Notes: generated from the letters alone by a model not told the origin. A stretch of 64,000 nt of DNA from Ruminococcus sp. (GCA_029062165.1 JAIDQQ010000023.1:62001-126000); one strand, 5' to 3'; numbered from the stretch's first letter, positions 42,524 through 50,404 are shown. Numbers and translations: made by a program.

Positions 42524-43296
42524 CAGTTTCTTGATTTTCTTCTGTATTCCGAGGGCGTACAGTTTCTGTACTGTCTGAACTGTCGCATAAAATAAGAGTC
42601 CGTTTCATAACCGCATTTTTCGGAAATTTCACTTATTGACAAATCGGTATTTTTAAGAAGTTCACAGGCATATTTCAGACGGTTTTCAATAACGTCCTGA
42701 ATGTATGTCACACCGAACGCCTGTTTATACAGACGGTGGAAATAAGTCCGGCTGATGTTCATATTGTAACATATTTCCTCAACTGACCATGTTTTTGACG
42801 GACTGGCTATAATTTCACGGCGTAAGGCTTTTAACCTGTCGTAATGGATAATATCCGGTTGTTGTTCACGCACGACTATTTCACACAGAGATATGAGAAG
42901 AATTTTAATAGAAAGTTCCATAAATTCGTTACGGTATATACCACTGTGTGAAAATTCCGATTTCATAGAATGAAGCGTGTTTTTGATAACGGAATCCTCA
43001 TAGACAGGGACGAGTGTATTGACAGGTATACCCATTGAAAGCATATACTGTTTATCAGAAGATGATGTCTGAAAACCCATATAGTCGAAAATAAGGGACT
43101 GTTTTTTTTCCGGTATGAAATCCGGAATTTTTCCACGGCTGAAAACTCCTGCTGAATTGCTTGTAAATTTTATTCTTTCGCCTGAACTTCTGTAAGTAAC
43201 AGGTGTCCGGAACATAAAGAATAAAAAGTCATATTCGGAGTTGATACCGGAAATTATTTGTTTTTTGCAGTTGATATGTATTTCTGTTATTTTCAT
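42523..43296 (-). CDS. AraC-family transcriptional regulator
   Basis: This 257-residue regulator has an N-terminal cupin-like sensing region (about 1-140) and a C-terminal double helix-turn-helix (about 155-255; SVEEICYNMNISRTYFHRLYKQAFG and SISEISEKCGYETDSYFMRQFRQ, each split here at 20 or so residues). The family usually activates sugar utilisation or stress genes. The gene is convergent with the binding-protein gene; its targets are not evident. GGGGTGA precedes the ATG. Confidence 0.9.
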   Translation of the reverse strand: MKITEIHINCKKQIISGINSEYDFLFFMFRTPVTYRSSGERIKFTSNSAGVFSRGKIPDFIPEKKQSLIFDYMGFQTSSSDKQYMLSMGIPVNTLVPVYEDSVIKNTLHSMKSEFSHSGIYRNEFMELSIKILLISLCEIVVREQQPDIIHYDRLKALRREIIASPSKTWSVEEICYNMNISRTYFHRLYKQAFGVTYIQDVIENRLKYACELLKNTDLSISEISEKCGYETDSYFMRQFRQYRNCTPSEYRRKSRN

Positions 43297-43313
43297 TTAT
43301 TTCACCCCTTTAA

Positions 43314-43342
43314 ATTATAACATGAAAAAAATATATTTTCAA
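43314..43342 (-). promoter_or_regulatory. Promoter of the AraC-type gene
   Basis: Minus strand: TTGAAA (43342-43337), a 17-base spacer and TATAAT (43319-43314). Confidence 0.8.
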
Positions 43343-43395
43343 TCTGTAAAAAATTACATATTATATACAAATTTATTAAATTATGGAGATTCCCA

Positions 43396-43424
43396 TTGAC
43401 AAACCGTCTGTTATATGCTATAAT
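43396..43424 (+). promoter_or_regulatory. Very strong promoter of the 633-residue anchored protein
   Basis: TTGACA (43396-43401), a 17-base spacer with extended TGC, and TATAAT (43419-43424). All three elements match consensus. Confidence 0.9.
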
Positions 43425-43475
43425 AATAACTGTAAATAATTTTATAATTGACCCGTTTTCAAGGAGGGTAAAATC

Positions 43476-45377
43476 ATGTCTGAAAATATTAATCTGAATG
43501 ATAATTTTGATAACTCTGTATCAGGTGTTGACAGAGTTTCAAAGAAAAAAGGTAAGAAAATAGCAATCATAAGCGGTGTGACCGCTGTAGCGTTAATCGG
43601 TGGCGGAACGGCTGTATATAATCTGTCTGATTTTGTGAAAAATCAGGTAAATCTGCGTATCATGAAGCCCGAAAACTATTATTCATGGGTTGTTGAGGCA
43701 AATTCAAAGAATTTCGCCTCGGACGTAAAGGAAAAGTATGCAAAGGCTAAGAGTAAGGCGGAAAACGGACAGAATATGTCAATGTCGCTGAAGTATTCTA
43801 TCAGTGACGAAGCTAAAGACCTTGCACTTACTGAAATTATTGGTGAGGATTACAGAAATACTAGCTCCGGAGAAGAAAAAAATCTTGTTGAAATTTTTGA
43901 TAATCTTAGTGAAATTTCAATAGGCGGAAATTCCGACTTCAAAGACAATTCAATAGCCGGTACATTTTTCGCATCATGGAACGGCGAAAATCTCATAAAC
44001 GGTGATATGGCATTTGATTACGGAAATTATGACTTTTTTTTAAGAGTACCTGAACTTACTGAACAGTGGCTCTGTATGGCAATGGGCGATAGTATAAATC
44101 TTGAGGACTTAAAGGGCAGAGGAAATATTATAAATTATCTCACACCGGAAGAACTCGAAGATATTATAATCCGCTATACTGACGTATGGAACAAATCCGT
44201 TGAAGATATTGAAATCGAAAAGAAAGAAACCGTTGATATTTGCGACATTTCAGTTGAATATACCGTTGTTTCCGCTGAATTTACGGAAGCCGATATCTAT
44301 GAACTGGCAAAGGACTTTGTAACTGAACTCCGCAACGACAGTACTATAAAGAATATCGCTGTAAATGAAATGGGAATCTGTACGGAAGAAGAATATAACT
44401 CCGAACTTGACGATTTAATAACTGAATTATCTGAACAGGATTCCGACGACGATATTAAAATGACGTTCAATACCTACATTGACCCTAACGGCGATATACG
44501 TGGTATAAAGTTATTTGATGATGAAGATGAATTTTTCTTTGCAATGGGTAAAGACGGTGAAAACATCCGTGGTGAATTTTATGTTTCCGAAAATAATTCA
44601 AAAGATGTAAGCATTGAACTTTATGCTGACGAGAACAAGGGAAAATATTCCGGAAATCTTGACATAATGGTTTACGACGAAGAAATTTCCGTTGAGTTTA
44701 CGGACTATGAAGTAGTAAACGAAGAAAATGGTTACGTAAATGCCGGTGTTAATTTCATAATTCCGGATATTGACCCTGTACACGTCGATTTCACTTCTGA
44801 CGGCAATTCACAGGATATTTCATACAATATCAACGTCGACGGCACAGACTACGGAACAATCGTACTTAATATGGCTATGAACGGTGCATCTTCACCGAGT
44901 ATGCCGAGTAAAGACGGAGCATTTATAATAAGTGACGCTATGGATTCTGAACCTACACTTTTTGACTATATCCCCGAAGACAAAATGAAAAATTACCTGT
45001 ATGATATACTTGTAAAGATTGGTTTCAATGAGGAATTAGCGGAAGAAGGTTCTGACTTGTTCAGTAATATATATAACGTTTCAGAATATGTACCGGAAAC
45101 ATATGACGATTATTTATACGACGATTTCGGCGGTTTTGACGATGATGAAGCATTCACATTTGACCAGCCTGTAGAAACCGAAGAAGTTAAGATAGAAAAC
45201 GAAACCGAAGCAGAAACTGAAGATTCTGACGGCGTATGGATAACAGACGAAGAAGATACATCTGACAATGATTCTGAAGAATCACAACAGGTTGCTGACC
45301 CGTGGCAATCAGAAGAAGCACAGGAAATAATATCTGATATTATAGACAGTGCTGAAACTTTACGTAATCAGACCTGA
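43476..45377 (+). CDS. Large membrane-anchored protein of unknown function
   Basis: This 633-residue protein has a polar N-terminus, a basic KKKGKK patch, one membrane helix (about 27-47, IAIISGVTAVALIGGG) and the segment NLRIMKPENYYSWVVEANSK just outside the membrane. The large extracellular part is acidic and beta-rich. The last 80 residues are a very acidic Glu/Thr/Asp tail without an anchor. I do not recognise an enzyme motif. Similar anchored proteins with a KPENYYSWV segment occur in related clostridia as I recall, but no function is known to me. Its near-consensus promoter and AAGGAGG site suggest abundant expression. Confidence 0.8.
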   Translation: MSENINLNDNFDNSVSGVDRVSKKKGKKIAIISGVTAVALIGGGTAVYNLSDFVKNQVNLRIMKPENYYSWVVEANSKNFASDVKEKYAKAKSKAENGQNMSMSLKYSISDEAKDLALTEIIGEDYRNTSSGEEKNLVEIFDNLSEISIGGNSDFKDNSIAGTFFASWNGENLINGDMAFDYGNYDFFLRVPELTEQWLCMAMGDSINLEDLKGRGNIINYLTPEELEDIIIRYTDVWNKSVEDIEIEKKETVDICDISVEYTVVSAEFTEADIYELAKDFVTELRNDSTIKNIAVNEMGICTEEEYNSELDDLITELSEQDSDDDIKMTFNTYIDPNGDIRGIKLFDDEDEFFFAMGKDGENIRGEFYVSENNSKDVSIELYADENKGKYSGNLDIMVYDEEISVEFTDYEVVNEENGYVNAGVNFIIPDIDPVHVDFTSDGNSQDISYNINVDGTDYGTIVLNMAMNGASSPSMPSKDGAFIISDAMDSEPTLFDYIPEDKMKNYLYDILVKIGFNEELAEEGSDLFSNIYNVSEYVPETYDDYLYDDFGGFDDDEAFTFDQPVETEEVKIENETEAETEDSDGVWITDEEDTSDNDSEESQQVADPWQSEEAQEIISDIIDSAETLRNQT

Positions 45378-45391
45378 TAATTAAAAAATAT

Positions 45392-45424
45392 AACTGCTGT
45401 ACTTAAATGTATGGCAGTTTTTTA
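45392..45424 (+). terminator. Intrinsic terminator after the 633-residue protein gene
   Basis: AACTGC (45392-45397) and GCAGTT (45414-45419), with weaker inner pairs, then TTTTTATTTTT. Confidence 0.75.
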
Positions 45425-45430
45425 TTTTTC

Positions 45431-45459
45431 TTGCATTTTCCGACAAAAAAACGTATACT
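45431..45459 (+). promoter_or_regulatory. Promoter of the two-component operon
   Basis: TTGCAT (45431-45436), a 17-base spacer and TATACT (45454-45459). Confidence 0.75.
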
Positions 45460-45493
45460 ATATATAGAAGTAATTTTTATCGGAGGAAATTTT

Positions 45494-46189
45494 ATGATAT
45501 ATCTTCTTGAGGACGATTCAGGTATAAGAAATTTTGTCACATACGCCCTGAACAATTCCGGACTTGAAACCGAAAGTTTTGAAATGCCGTCGGATTTCTG
45601 GCAGGCTATGAATAAAAAAATTCCGGAACTCATTTTACTTGACATAATGCTACCGGAGCAGGACGGACTTTCAATACTTAAGGAAATACGTTCAGACGAT
45701 AAAACTATAAGACTACCTGTAATAATGCTGACCGCCAGAGATACAGAATATGATAAAGTACAGGGTCTTGACAGCGGTGCGGACGATTATGTTTCAAAAC
45801 CGTTCGGAATTATGGAACTTCTTTCACGGATAAAGGCACTTTTAAGACGGACATCTGTAAAAAATACGGAAAATATTTCGCTTTATGCCGGTGATATATG
45901 TATATATCCGGCAAAACATGAGGTCATAGCGGACGGCGTGAAAATAAATCTCACACTTAAGGAATATGAGTTGTTGTTATGGCTGGTCAGGAATAAAGAC
46001 GAGGTTTTTTCAAGAGATACTCTTTTACAGAAGATATGGGGTTATGATTTTTCCGGTGAGAGCCGGACTGTAGACGTACATATACGTACATTACGTGCGA
46101 AACTCGGCAGAAGCGGAGAGGTCATAAAAACTATACGTGGTGTAGGTTATAAGGCGGAGGGCAGAAGCAATGACACAAAAAATATTTAA
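45494..46189 (+). CDS. OmpR/PhoB-family response regulator
   Basis: This 231-residue regulator has a receiver domain with acidic residues E6, D7, D8, the phosphate acceptor D50 (LILLDIMLPEQDG) and the lysine in VSKPFG, followed by a winged-helix DNA-binding domain (VDVHIRTLRAKLG, IRGVGYKAEG). ATG 45494 has GGAGG just upstream; an earlier ATG at 45407 lies before the promoter. It overlaps the histidine kinase gene by 20 bases. The target genes are not evident. Confidence 0.95.
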   Translation: MIYLLEDDSGIRNFVTYALNNSGLETESFEMPSDFWQAMNKKIPELILLDIMLPEQDGLSILKEIRSDDKTIRLPVIMLTARDTEYDKVQGLDSGADDYVSKPFGIMELLSRIKALLRRTSVKNTENISLYAGDICIYPAKHEVIADGVKINLTLKEYELLLWLVRNKDEVFSRDTLLQKIWGYDFSGESRTVDVHIRTLRAKLGRSGEVIKTIRGVGYKAEGRSNDTKNI

Positions 46190-47471
46190 CAGTATATTAC
46201 TGACCGTCATTGTAACAAATATCGTCACTGTTATTTTGGTGGATATACTGAATGACGATAATATAACGCATATCGGGATATTTGTAATAGCGGTACTTAT
46301 AGGGATAGTGTTTGCGTTGAGAATGTCACGGAAAATAACCCGTCCGCTTGTAGAGGTAAATCCCGATAATCCGAAAATAAACTATTCTGAAATAAATCCT
46401 CTTATAAATAAGATACGTATTCAGAAAGGTAAAATATGTCGACAGAGTAACGAAGTGAAAAGCGGTAGGGAACAGTTAAGCCTTATAACAGAAAATATGT
46501 CGGAGGGGATAGTTATAGCTGACCCGAAAACAAATATACTTTCGTGTAATACCGGAGCTTTGAAACTTCTCAATGCAGAGGGTGTAAGCACCGGTGACAG
46601 TATATATTTACTCAATAATTCGGAAAGTTTCCGGCGTTGTATTCAGGACGCTATGGGCGGAAGAAACTCTACCTGTATTCTGAAAACTTCCGGCGGTGAC
46701 AGGGAAATTATAGCAAGTCCGTCAAATACAACCGATACCGTCAACGGAATAGTCGTATTTATTCTGGACGTCACGGAAAGACAACAGCTTGAAACAATGC
46801 GTCGGGAATTTACGTCGAATGTTTCGCACGAACTGAAAACGCCACTCACGACGATATACGGCATTTCGGATATGCTTGTAAACGGAATAGTCAGACCGGA
46901 AGATGTGGGACAGTTCGGACAGAATATCCGGAGCGAAGCCGAAAGACTTATAATTCTGATAAACGATATTGTTTCACTGTCAAAACTGGACGAAAATTCA
47001 GTACCTCGTGACGATACCGGTACAGATTTATATAATCTCGCAGAAGAGGTCATAGACAGATTACGTCATAGTGCGGACGAAAGAAATATAAAATTAAGTC
47101 TGACCGGCGAACATATCGAACTGACAGGTAACAGGACGGTACTTGACGAGATAATATATAATCTATGTGACAATGCCATAAAGTATAATAAGGATTCCGG
47201 ACACGTTGAAATAAAAGTATCGCATATCCCGACGAAAATATTAATAACAGTCAGTGATGACGGTATGGGCATACCATCGGAACACATTAACCGTATCTTT
47301 GAGAGATTCTACCGTGTTGATAAAAGCCATTCCCGACAGATTAAGGGTACGGGATTAGGTCTGTCAATCGTGAAACACGGCGTAATGTATCATAATGGGA
47401 CTATCCGTGTAGAAAGTACAGTCGGGAAAGGTTCGTCATTTATAGTAGAATTTCCCATAGAAAAAAGATAA
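46170..47471 (+). CDS. PhoR-type sensor histidine kinase
   Basis: This 433-residue kinase has two membrane helices close together (about residues 8-25 and 33-50), a PAS-like domain (about 100-205), the H box SHELKTPLT with His220 and the ATPase motifs (DNAIKYN, DDGMGIP, GTGLGLSIV). The extracellular loop between helices is very short, so the signal is likely intramembrane or cytoplasmic. It should phosphorylate the upstream regulator. Confidence 0.94.
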   Translation: MTQKIFNSILLTVIVTNIVTVILVDILNDDNITHIGIFVIAVLIGIVFALRMSRKITRPLVEVNPDNPKINYSEINPLINKIRIQKGKICRQSNEVKSGREQLSLITENMSEGIVIADPKTNILSCNTGALKLLNAEGVSTGDSIYLLNNSESFRRCIQDAMGGRNSTCILKTSGGDREIIASPSNTTDTVNGIVVFILDVTERQQLETMRREFTSNVSHELKTPLTTIYGISDMLVNGIVRPEDVGQFGQNIRSEAERLIILINDIVSLSKLDENSVPRDDTGTDLYNLAEEVIDRLRHSADERNIKLSLTGEHIELTGNRTVLDEIIYNLCDNAIKYNKDSGHVEIKVSHIPTKILITVSDDGMGIPSEHINRIFERFYRVDKSHSRQIKGTGLGLSIVKHGVMYHNGTIRVESTVGKGSSFIVEFPIEKR

Positions 47472-47476
47472 ATTTA

Positions 47477-47516
47477 AAAGCCGTTATGCTTTCCGGAGCA
47501 GGACGGCTTTATTTTT
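47477..47516. terminator. Bidirectional terminator between kinase and paralogous gene pair
   Basis: AAAGCCGT (47477-47484) and ACGGCTTT (47503-47510), with inner TGCT/AGCA pairs, then ATTTTT. On the minus strand an A-rich/T-rich flank also fits. Confidence 0.8.
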
Positions 47517-47865
47517 CATACCAGTTATTTATATATTCAATATCATAATCGGATTCTATGTTTTTCATTAACACATTTTTAAGTACAGATTTATTGTTGG
47601 TAACAAGCCAGTCAATGATATTATACCAGACATAAGTTAACTGAAATCCTCTTGTATCAGTTACATTTATGTCAGTCATTATATCCTCTATATGACGAAT
47701 TGGTGTATTGATATTACTTGCAACTATAGTTATTGAGTCAAAGAATAATAGCTGTACCATGAAAAAATTTTCACTTCTGGAATTGGAAGTCACTACAGAC
47801 GGATTTTTAATATTAAGTTTTTGGATTTCGTCAAGTACAGCAATTATTATGCGGATTTTTTCCAT
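47509..47865 (-). CDS. Uncharacterised helical protein, paralogue of the next gene
   Basis: I do not recognise this 118-residue protein. It shares its pattern with the upstream-encoded 110-residue protein: an N-terminal I-R-I-I-I-x-V, a middle TPIRHIEDIMTDI like TPHHVERILNDVV, and a C-terminal NNKSVLKNVLMKNI like NNKTPLKDLLVKNI. The start at 47865 has AAGGTG upstream; a longer frame from 47892 overlaps the neighbour. It has no signal peptide or membrane helix and is probably a small cytoplasmic helical protein. Confidence 0.7.
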   Translation of the reverse strand: MEKIRIIIAVLDEIQKLNIKNPSVVTSNSRSENFFMVQLLFFDSITIVASNINTPIRHIEDIMTDINVTDTRGFQLTYVWYNIIDWLVTNNKSVLKNVLMKNIESDYDIEYINNWYEK

Positions 47866-47866
47866 G

Positions 47867-48199
47867 TTATTCACCTTTGTACCAGTTTTCAATAGCCTGT
47901 AAATCGCTGTCGTGATTTTCTGCTGATATATTTTTAACCAGTAAATCTTTCAGCGGAGTTTTATTATTTGTCGCAAGATATTCAGAAATAATCCTGCCGA
48001 AATCGACTAAATTGTATCTCATATCACCACCGGTTACGACGTCATTCAGGATTCTTTCCACGTGATGCGGAGTAGAGTTTATATTTTCTGCTACTGTTTC
48101 TACAGCACAGAACATAAGGGACATTATATCACCGTCGGGATTATTTTCAACAGCTTTGATTACTTCAATAAGAATACGGATATTTTCGCTTGTGTTCAT
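47867..48199 (-). CDS. Uncharacterised helical protein, first of a paralogous pair
   Basis: This 110-residue protein has no recognised family. The C-terminal half (LATNNKTPLKDLLVKNIS, ending ENWYKGE) matches the downstream neighbour, so the two probably arose by duplication. It ends 1 base before that gene starts. A consensus promoter lies upstream. Function unknown. Confidence 0.72.
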   Translation of the reverse strand: MNTSENIRILIEVIKAVENNPDGDIMSLMFCAVETVAENINSTPHHVERILNDVVTGGDMRYNLVDFGRIISEYLATNNKTPLKDLLVKNISAENHDSDLQAIENWYKGE

Positions 48200-48225
48200 A
48201 TGGAAATCACCTCTTTATGTTTAGT

Positions 48226-48254
48226 ATTATAACATTTTTCGTGTATTATGTCAA
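48226..48254 (-). promoter_or_regulatory. Promoter of the paralogous gene pair
   Basis: Minus strand: TTGACA (48254-48249), a 17-base spacer and TATAAT (48231-48226), both perfect. Confidence 0.88.
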
Positions 48255-48340
48255 CGGAATATAGATAATTAATTCTTTTTAAAGTTTTTTCCGCATATAC
48301 ATTTACAGAACCGCTGAACATCAAAGGAGTGATAACCATA

Positions 48341-48619
48341 ATGTTAAAACAGCTACCTGACCAACGGGCAGTAATACTCGGACAGTACATACTGGAAAAT
48401 AAGTCTACTGTAAGGGCTACTGCGAAAAAATTCGGCATTTCAAAGAGTACCGTACATAAGGATGTAAGTGAACGTCTTAAAAAAGAGAATCCGGCACTTT
48501 ATGCACAGGTTAAGGATATACTCGAAATAAACAAACAGGAACGTCATATAAGGGGTGGTATGGCTACCAAACTCAAATACGAAAAGATTGCAGAAAAGAA
48601 AGTGAAATATAAATACTGA
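48341..48619 (+). CDS. spoIIID: Sporulation transcriptional regulator SpoIIID
   Basis: This 92-residue DNA-binding protein has the SpoIIID core YILENKSTVRATAKKFGISK (helix-turn-helix), STVHKDVSERL and the C-terminal RHIRGGMATKLKYE basic region. SpoIIID switches gene expression in the mother cell during sporulation. I start at ATG 48341; the GTG at 48329 overlaps the AAAGGAG site. A CATATACA-like sequence upstream (near 48293-48301) faintly resembles a sigma-E -10 box, which I note only as a possibility. Its presence suggests the strain descends from or is a spore former. Confidence 0.94.
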   Translation: MLKQLPDQRAVILGQYILENKSTVRATAKKFGISKSTVHKDVSERLKKENPALYAQVKDILEINKQERHIRGGMATKLKYEKIAEKKVKYKY

Positions 48620-48623
48620 TAAT

Positions 48624-48654
48624 AAAAGGACTGTCTTTTATGGGCAGTCCTTTT
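48624..48654 (+). terminator. Intrinsic terminator after spoIIID
   Basis: AAAAGGACTGTC (48624-48635) pairs with GGGCAGTCCTTTT (to 48654), with a short loop. Confidence 0.88.
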
Positions 48655-48888
48655 AATCTATATGAAAAACAGTCTTCTGATTTACGCCCACAGTTCCGAA
48701 GCAATTCATGGGCATAAACCAGCCACTCCAGAACAGCATACGTCAGAAATTTCTGCTTATCTTATTCTATGCAGAATTTTTTAAAATGCAACAAGGAAAT
48801 TTATTACATTCTCACGATACTGTCACAATTGTAACGTCTCTGTAACTGAATGGAATATTTCCGTAAACAAAACGGCATATTTCTGTTA
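48655..48888 (+). other. Gene-poor stretch with unexplained paired segments
   Basis: No convincing gene. TTTA-C-GCCCA (about 48681-48690) pairs with TGGGC-A-TAAA (about 48708-48717) with one mismatch. GCATA and TATGC then flank CAGAAATTTCTG, a perfect 12-base palindrome, and GCAGAATTTTTT follows like a terminator (to about 48782). A 40-codon ATG frame (48662-48784) covers it but has no ribosome binding site. No good promoter was seen for it. The part from 48790 to 48888 shows nothing I can name. Confidence 0.4.
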
Positions 48889-48917
48889 TTGCAATTTTAT
48901 TCCATATGTATTATAAT
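48889..48917 (+). promoter_or_regulatory. Promoter of the candidate small RNA
   Basis: TTGCAA (48889-48894), a 17-base spacer and TATAAT (48912-48917). The next gene is 250 bases away and a terminator lies in between. Confidence 0.75.
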
Positions 48918-48923
48918 ATAATC

Positions 48924-49037
48924 ATAACAGGATTAAACATAATCAATAAAAAAAATTCCACTGTATCACACAATACAGTTACTACACACACCTATATGAA
49001 GAAAACTGTCAGCCTTAAAACCGACAGTTTTCTTTAT
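48924..49037 (+). ncRNA. Candidate small noncoding RNA, about 114 bases
   Basis: A free-standing transcript is predicted: the promoter at 48889-48917, a hairpin ACTGTAT-CACACA-ATACAGT (48960-48979), then a terminator stem GAAAACTGTC (49001-49010) with GACAGTTTTC (49023-49032) and TTTATT. The part before the first hairpin is A-rich and unpaired. The only ATG frame is 16 codons and has no ribosome binding site. The A-rich single-stranded part and the U tail would suit Hfq, which is encoded in this window, but this is inference. I do not recognise the RNA. Confidence 0.5.
49001..49036 (+). terminator. Intrinsic terminator of the candidate small RNA
   Basis: A perfect 10-bp stem GAAAACTGTC/GACAGTTTTC with a 12-base loop, then TTTATT. 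It immediately precedes and overlaps the yjdF promoter. Confidence 0.85.
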
Positions 49038-49043
49038 TATAAT
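49015..49043 (+). promoter_or_regulatory. Possible promoter of yjdF
   Basis: TTAAAA (49015-49020), a 17-base spacer and TATAAT (49038-49043). The -35 box is weak. The predicted start, about 49050, is where the riboswitch-like sequence begins. Confidence 0.5.
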
Positions 49044-49049
49044 TGACAA

Positions 49050-49160
49050 GGATAAAAACACAGTTCCGGTAGGTAGTCCGGACGCATTTTTTAAAAATGT
49101 CAGTAACCTTCCTCCTTAGGTCGTCCGTTTCTTGTTGAAATATTTTTTTAAGGAGGGAGT
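49050..49160 (+). promoter_or_regulatory. Probable yjdF riboswitch (azaaromatic-sensing class) with ribosome binding site sequestration
   Basis: The leader precedes a yjdF gene, and the yjdF motif RNA is known to sit there and to bind azaaromatic compounds. TCCGG (49065-49069) pairs with CCGGA (49078-49082). CGGACG (49079-49084) can instead pair with CGTCCG (49122-49127). CTTCCTCCTT (49108-49117) pairs with AAGGAGGGAG (49150-49159), ten pairs with one G-U, which buries the ribosome binding site. The class assignment rests on gene context and structure; I have no covariance search. Confidence 0.75.
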
Positions 49161-49165
49161 TTCTT

Positions 49166-49582
49166 ATGGGTAGTACTCATGGAACATTCACGGTTTTTTT
49201 TGACGGTCAGTTCTGGACAGGCATTTTTGAAATCGTTATCGGTGATAATCTGACTGTCTGTAAAGTTACATTCGGTGCTGAACCTGTACCGGCAGAAATT
49301 TACGGTTTTATTATTAACGGTTACAGCAGACTTAAATTCAGTCCGGAAATGACTGTCACTGTAAAAAAGACTTCCGGAAATCCGAAACGTATTCAACGTG
49401 AGGTCAGGAAACAGATGCAGAATATCGGAATCAGTACAAAATCTCAACAGGCACTGAAATTACAACAGGAATCCATGAAAGTTAAACGTAATGATTTCCG
49501 GAAAGTAAACCGTGAAAATAAAAAACAGTATCAGTTTGAATTAAGACAGCAGAAGAAAAAGTCAAAACATAAAGGTCACTGA
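49166..49582 (+). CDS. yjdF: YjdF family protein (DUF2992)
   Basis: This 138-residue protein has the YjdF N-terminal domain (GTFTVFFDGQFWTGIFE, LTVCKVTFGAEP, YSRLKFSP) and a very basic C-terminal helix with NPKRIQREVRKQ, TKSQQALKLQQE and a lysine/glutamine-rich end (KKKSKHKGH). The basic tail suggests nucleic-acid contact. The biochemical role is unknown. Regulation by azaaromatic ligands through the upstream RNA is established for the gene family. It is followed by a terminator. Confidence 0.93.
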   Translation: MGSTHGTFTVFFDGQFWTGIFEIVIGDNLTVCKVTFGAEPVPAEIYGFIINGYSRLKFSPEMTVTVKKTSGNPKRIQREVRKQMQNIGISTKSQQALKLQQESMKVKRNDFRKVNRENKKQYQFELRQQKKKSKHKGH

Positions 49583-49591
49583 TTTGTTTTT

Positions 49592-49628
49592 CCTGCTCCG
49601 GAAATATTTTTCTGTGAGCAGGTTTTTT
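49592..49628 (+). terminator. Intrinsic terminator after yjdF
   Basis: CCTGCTC (49592-49598) and GAGCAGG (49616-49622) followed by TTTTTT. The next gene's ribosome binding site follows at once. Confidence 0.85.
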
Positions 49629-49645
49629 AGAAAGGAGTTAAAGAA

Positions 49646-50023
49646 TTGAAAAATCTTACACAAATAAAAGGTATTGAAGAATTATTGAAAAAACTTCCGG
49701 AAAATTATCAGAGCTGGTATCATTTCGGAAATATTATAAGTCTTAACTATGGGAAAGAGTTTGACTATGAAAAAGAGTTCGATTATGTGGACTGTATAGA
49801 AATGATTCTGACAGACGATGAACATAAATACAAAATAAATGTCCGATTAATTGATTGTGTCGGTGAAATGAGTTTCGATATACTTAATGGTTTCTGGAGT
49901 GGTTTGGAAATAGTATATCATGAATCTTATGATTACAGGCATTATGAATTTACAAGTTTTGAACAGGATATTTCTTTTGACGTATGGTGCAGGGATATTT
50001 CTGTAAAGCTGATTGAGGAGTGA
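49646..50023 (+). CDS. Uncharacterised acidic protein, possible immunity-type
   Basis: I do not recognise this 125-residue protein. It starts at TTG with AAAGGAG 8 bases upstream. It is acidic, rich in Tyr, Phe and Trp, with no signal peptide or helix that spans the membrane. It is the first of four small genes in a row. Clusters of small, varied, acidic and membrane genes like this are typical of immunity-gene arrays, but no toxin gene is visible here. Its end VKLIEE corresponds to a 14-base sequence that recurs before the fourth gene. Confidence 0.65.
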   Translation: MKNLTQIKGIEELLKKLPENYQSWYHFGNIISLNYGKEFDYEKEFDYVDCIEMILTDDEHKYKINVRLIDCVGEMSFDILNGFWSGLEIVYHESYDYRHYEFTSFEQDISFDVWCRDISVKLIEE

Positions 50024-50038
50024 AAAGGATTTGAATAT

Positions 50039-50404
50039 ATGAAAATCACGGAAAAAGAAATAAAAGAAACAGAGTTTAAAACTTATGCATATCTTTCTAC
50101 GCTTGTTTCCGGATTTTTCGGAGCGTTGGCATTACTGAATATCGGAAGTTTTATTTTTTCATTAAACGAATATCTTACATACCATAATGACCCCGATGAC
50201 CATGGTGAAAAACTCCATTATGTAGACTTGTCGGAAATGTGGATAAGCGTTATTGTCGGAATTGTTTCCGCTGTGATTATGATTTTTATTGTTGCATATA
50301 GGATAAGGAAAATAAAAAAACTTGAAAAGAAACTCCCTGTTGTTATATTTTCGGTTCTGACGGAGATATTTTTTATAGTCGTGTGGGGATATATTATTAT
50401 TTAA
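50039..50404 (+). CDS. Small integral membrane protein of unknown function
   Basis: This 121-residue protein has three predicted membrane helices: about residues 18-43, 62-86 and 98-121. Between the first two lies an acidic loop (HNDPDDHGEK). No family is recognised. Its position after the acidic small protein suggests the same unit. An AAAGGA sequence upstream of the ATG is a weak ribosome binding site. Confidence 0.65.
   Translation: MKITEKEIKETEFKTYAYLSTLVSGFFGALALLNIGSFIFSLNEYLTYHNDPDDHGEKLHYVDLSEMWISVIVGIVSAVIMIFIVAYRIRKIKKLEKKLPVVIFSVLTEIFFIVVWGYIII

Noticed and set aside
48196-48438. 80-residue minus-strand frame opposite spoIIID
   Set aside because: It is antisense to a well conserved gene and covers the promoter of the paralogous pair.
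48662-48784. 40-codon frame in the gap after spoIIID
   Set aside because: No ribosome binding site, follows a terminator directly, and overlaps RNA-like pairings.
49043-49048. TTGACA before yjdF as a -35 box
   Set aside because: No -10 box at 17 bases; the TATAAT that overlaps it with TTAAAA upstream is a better model.
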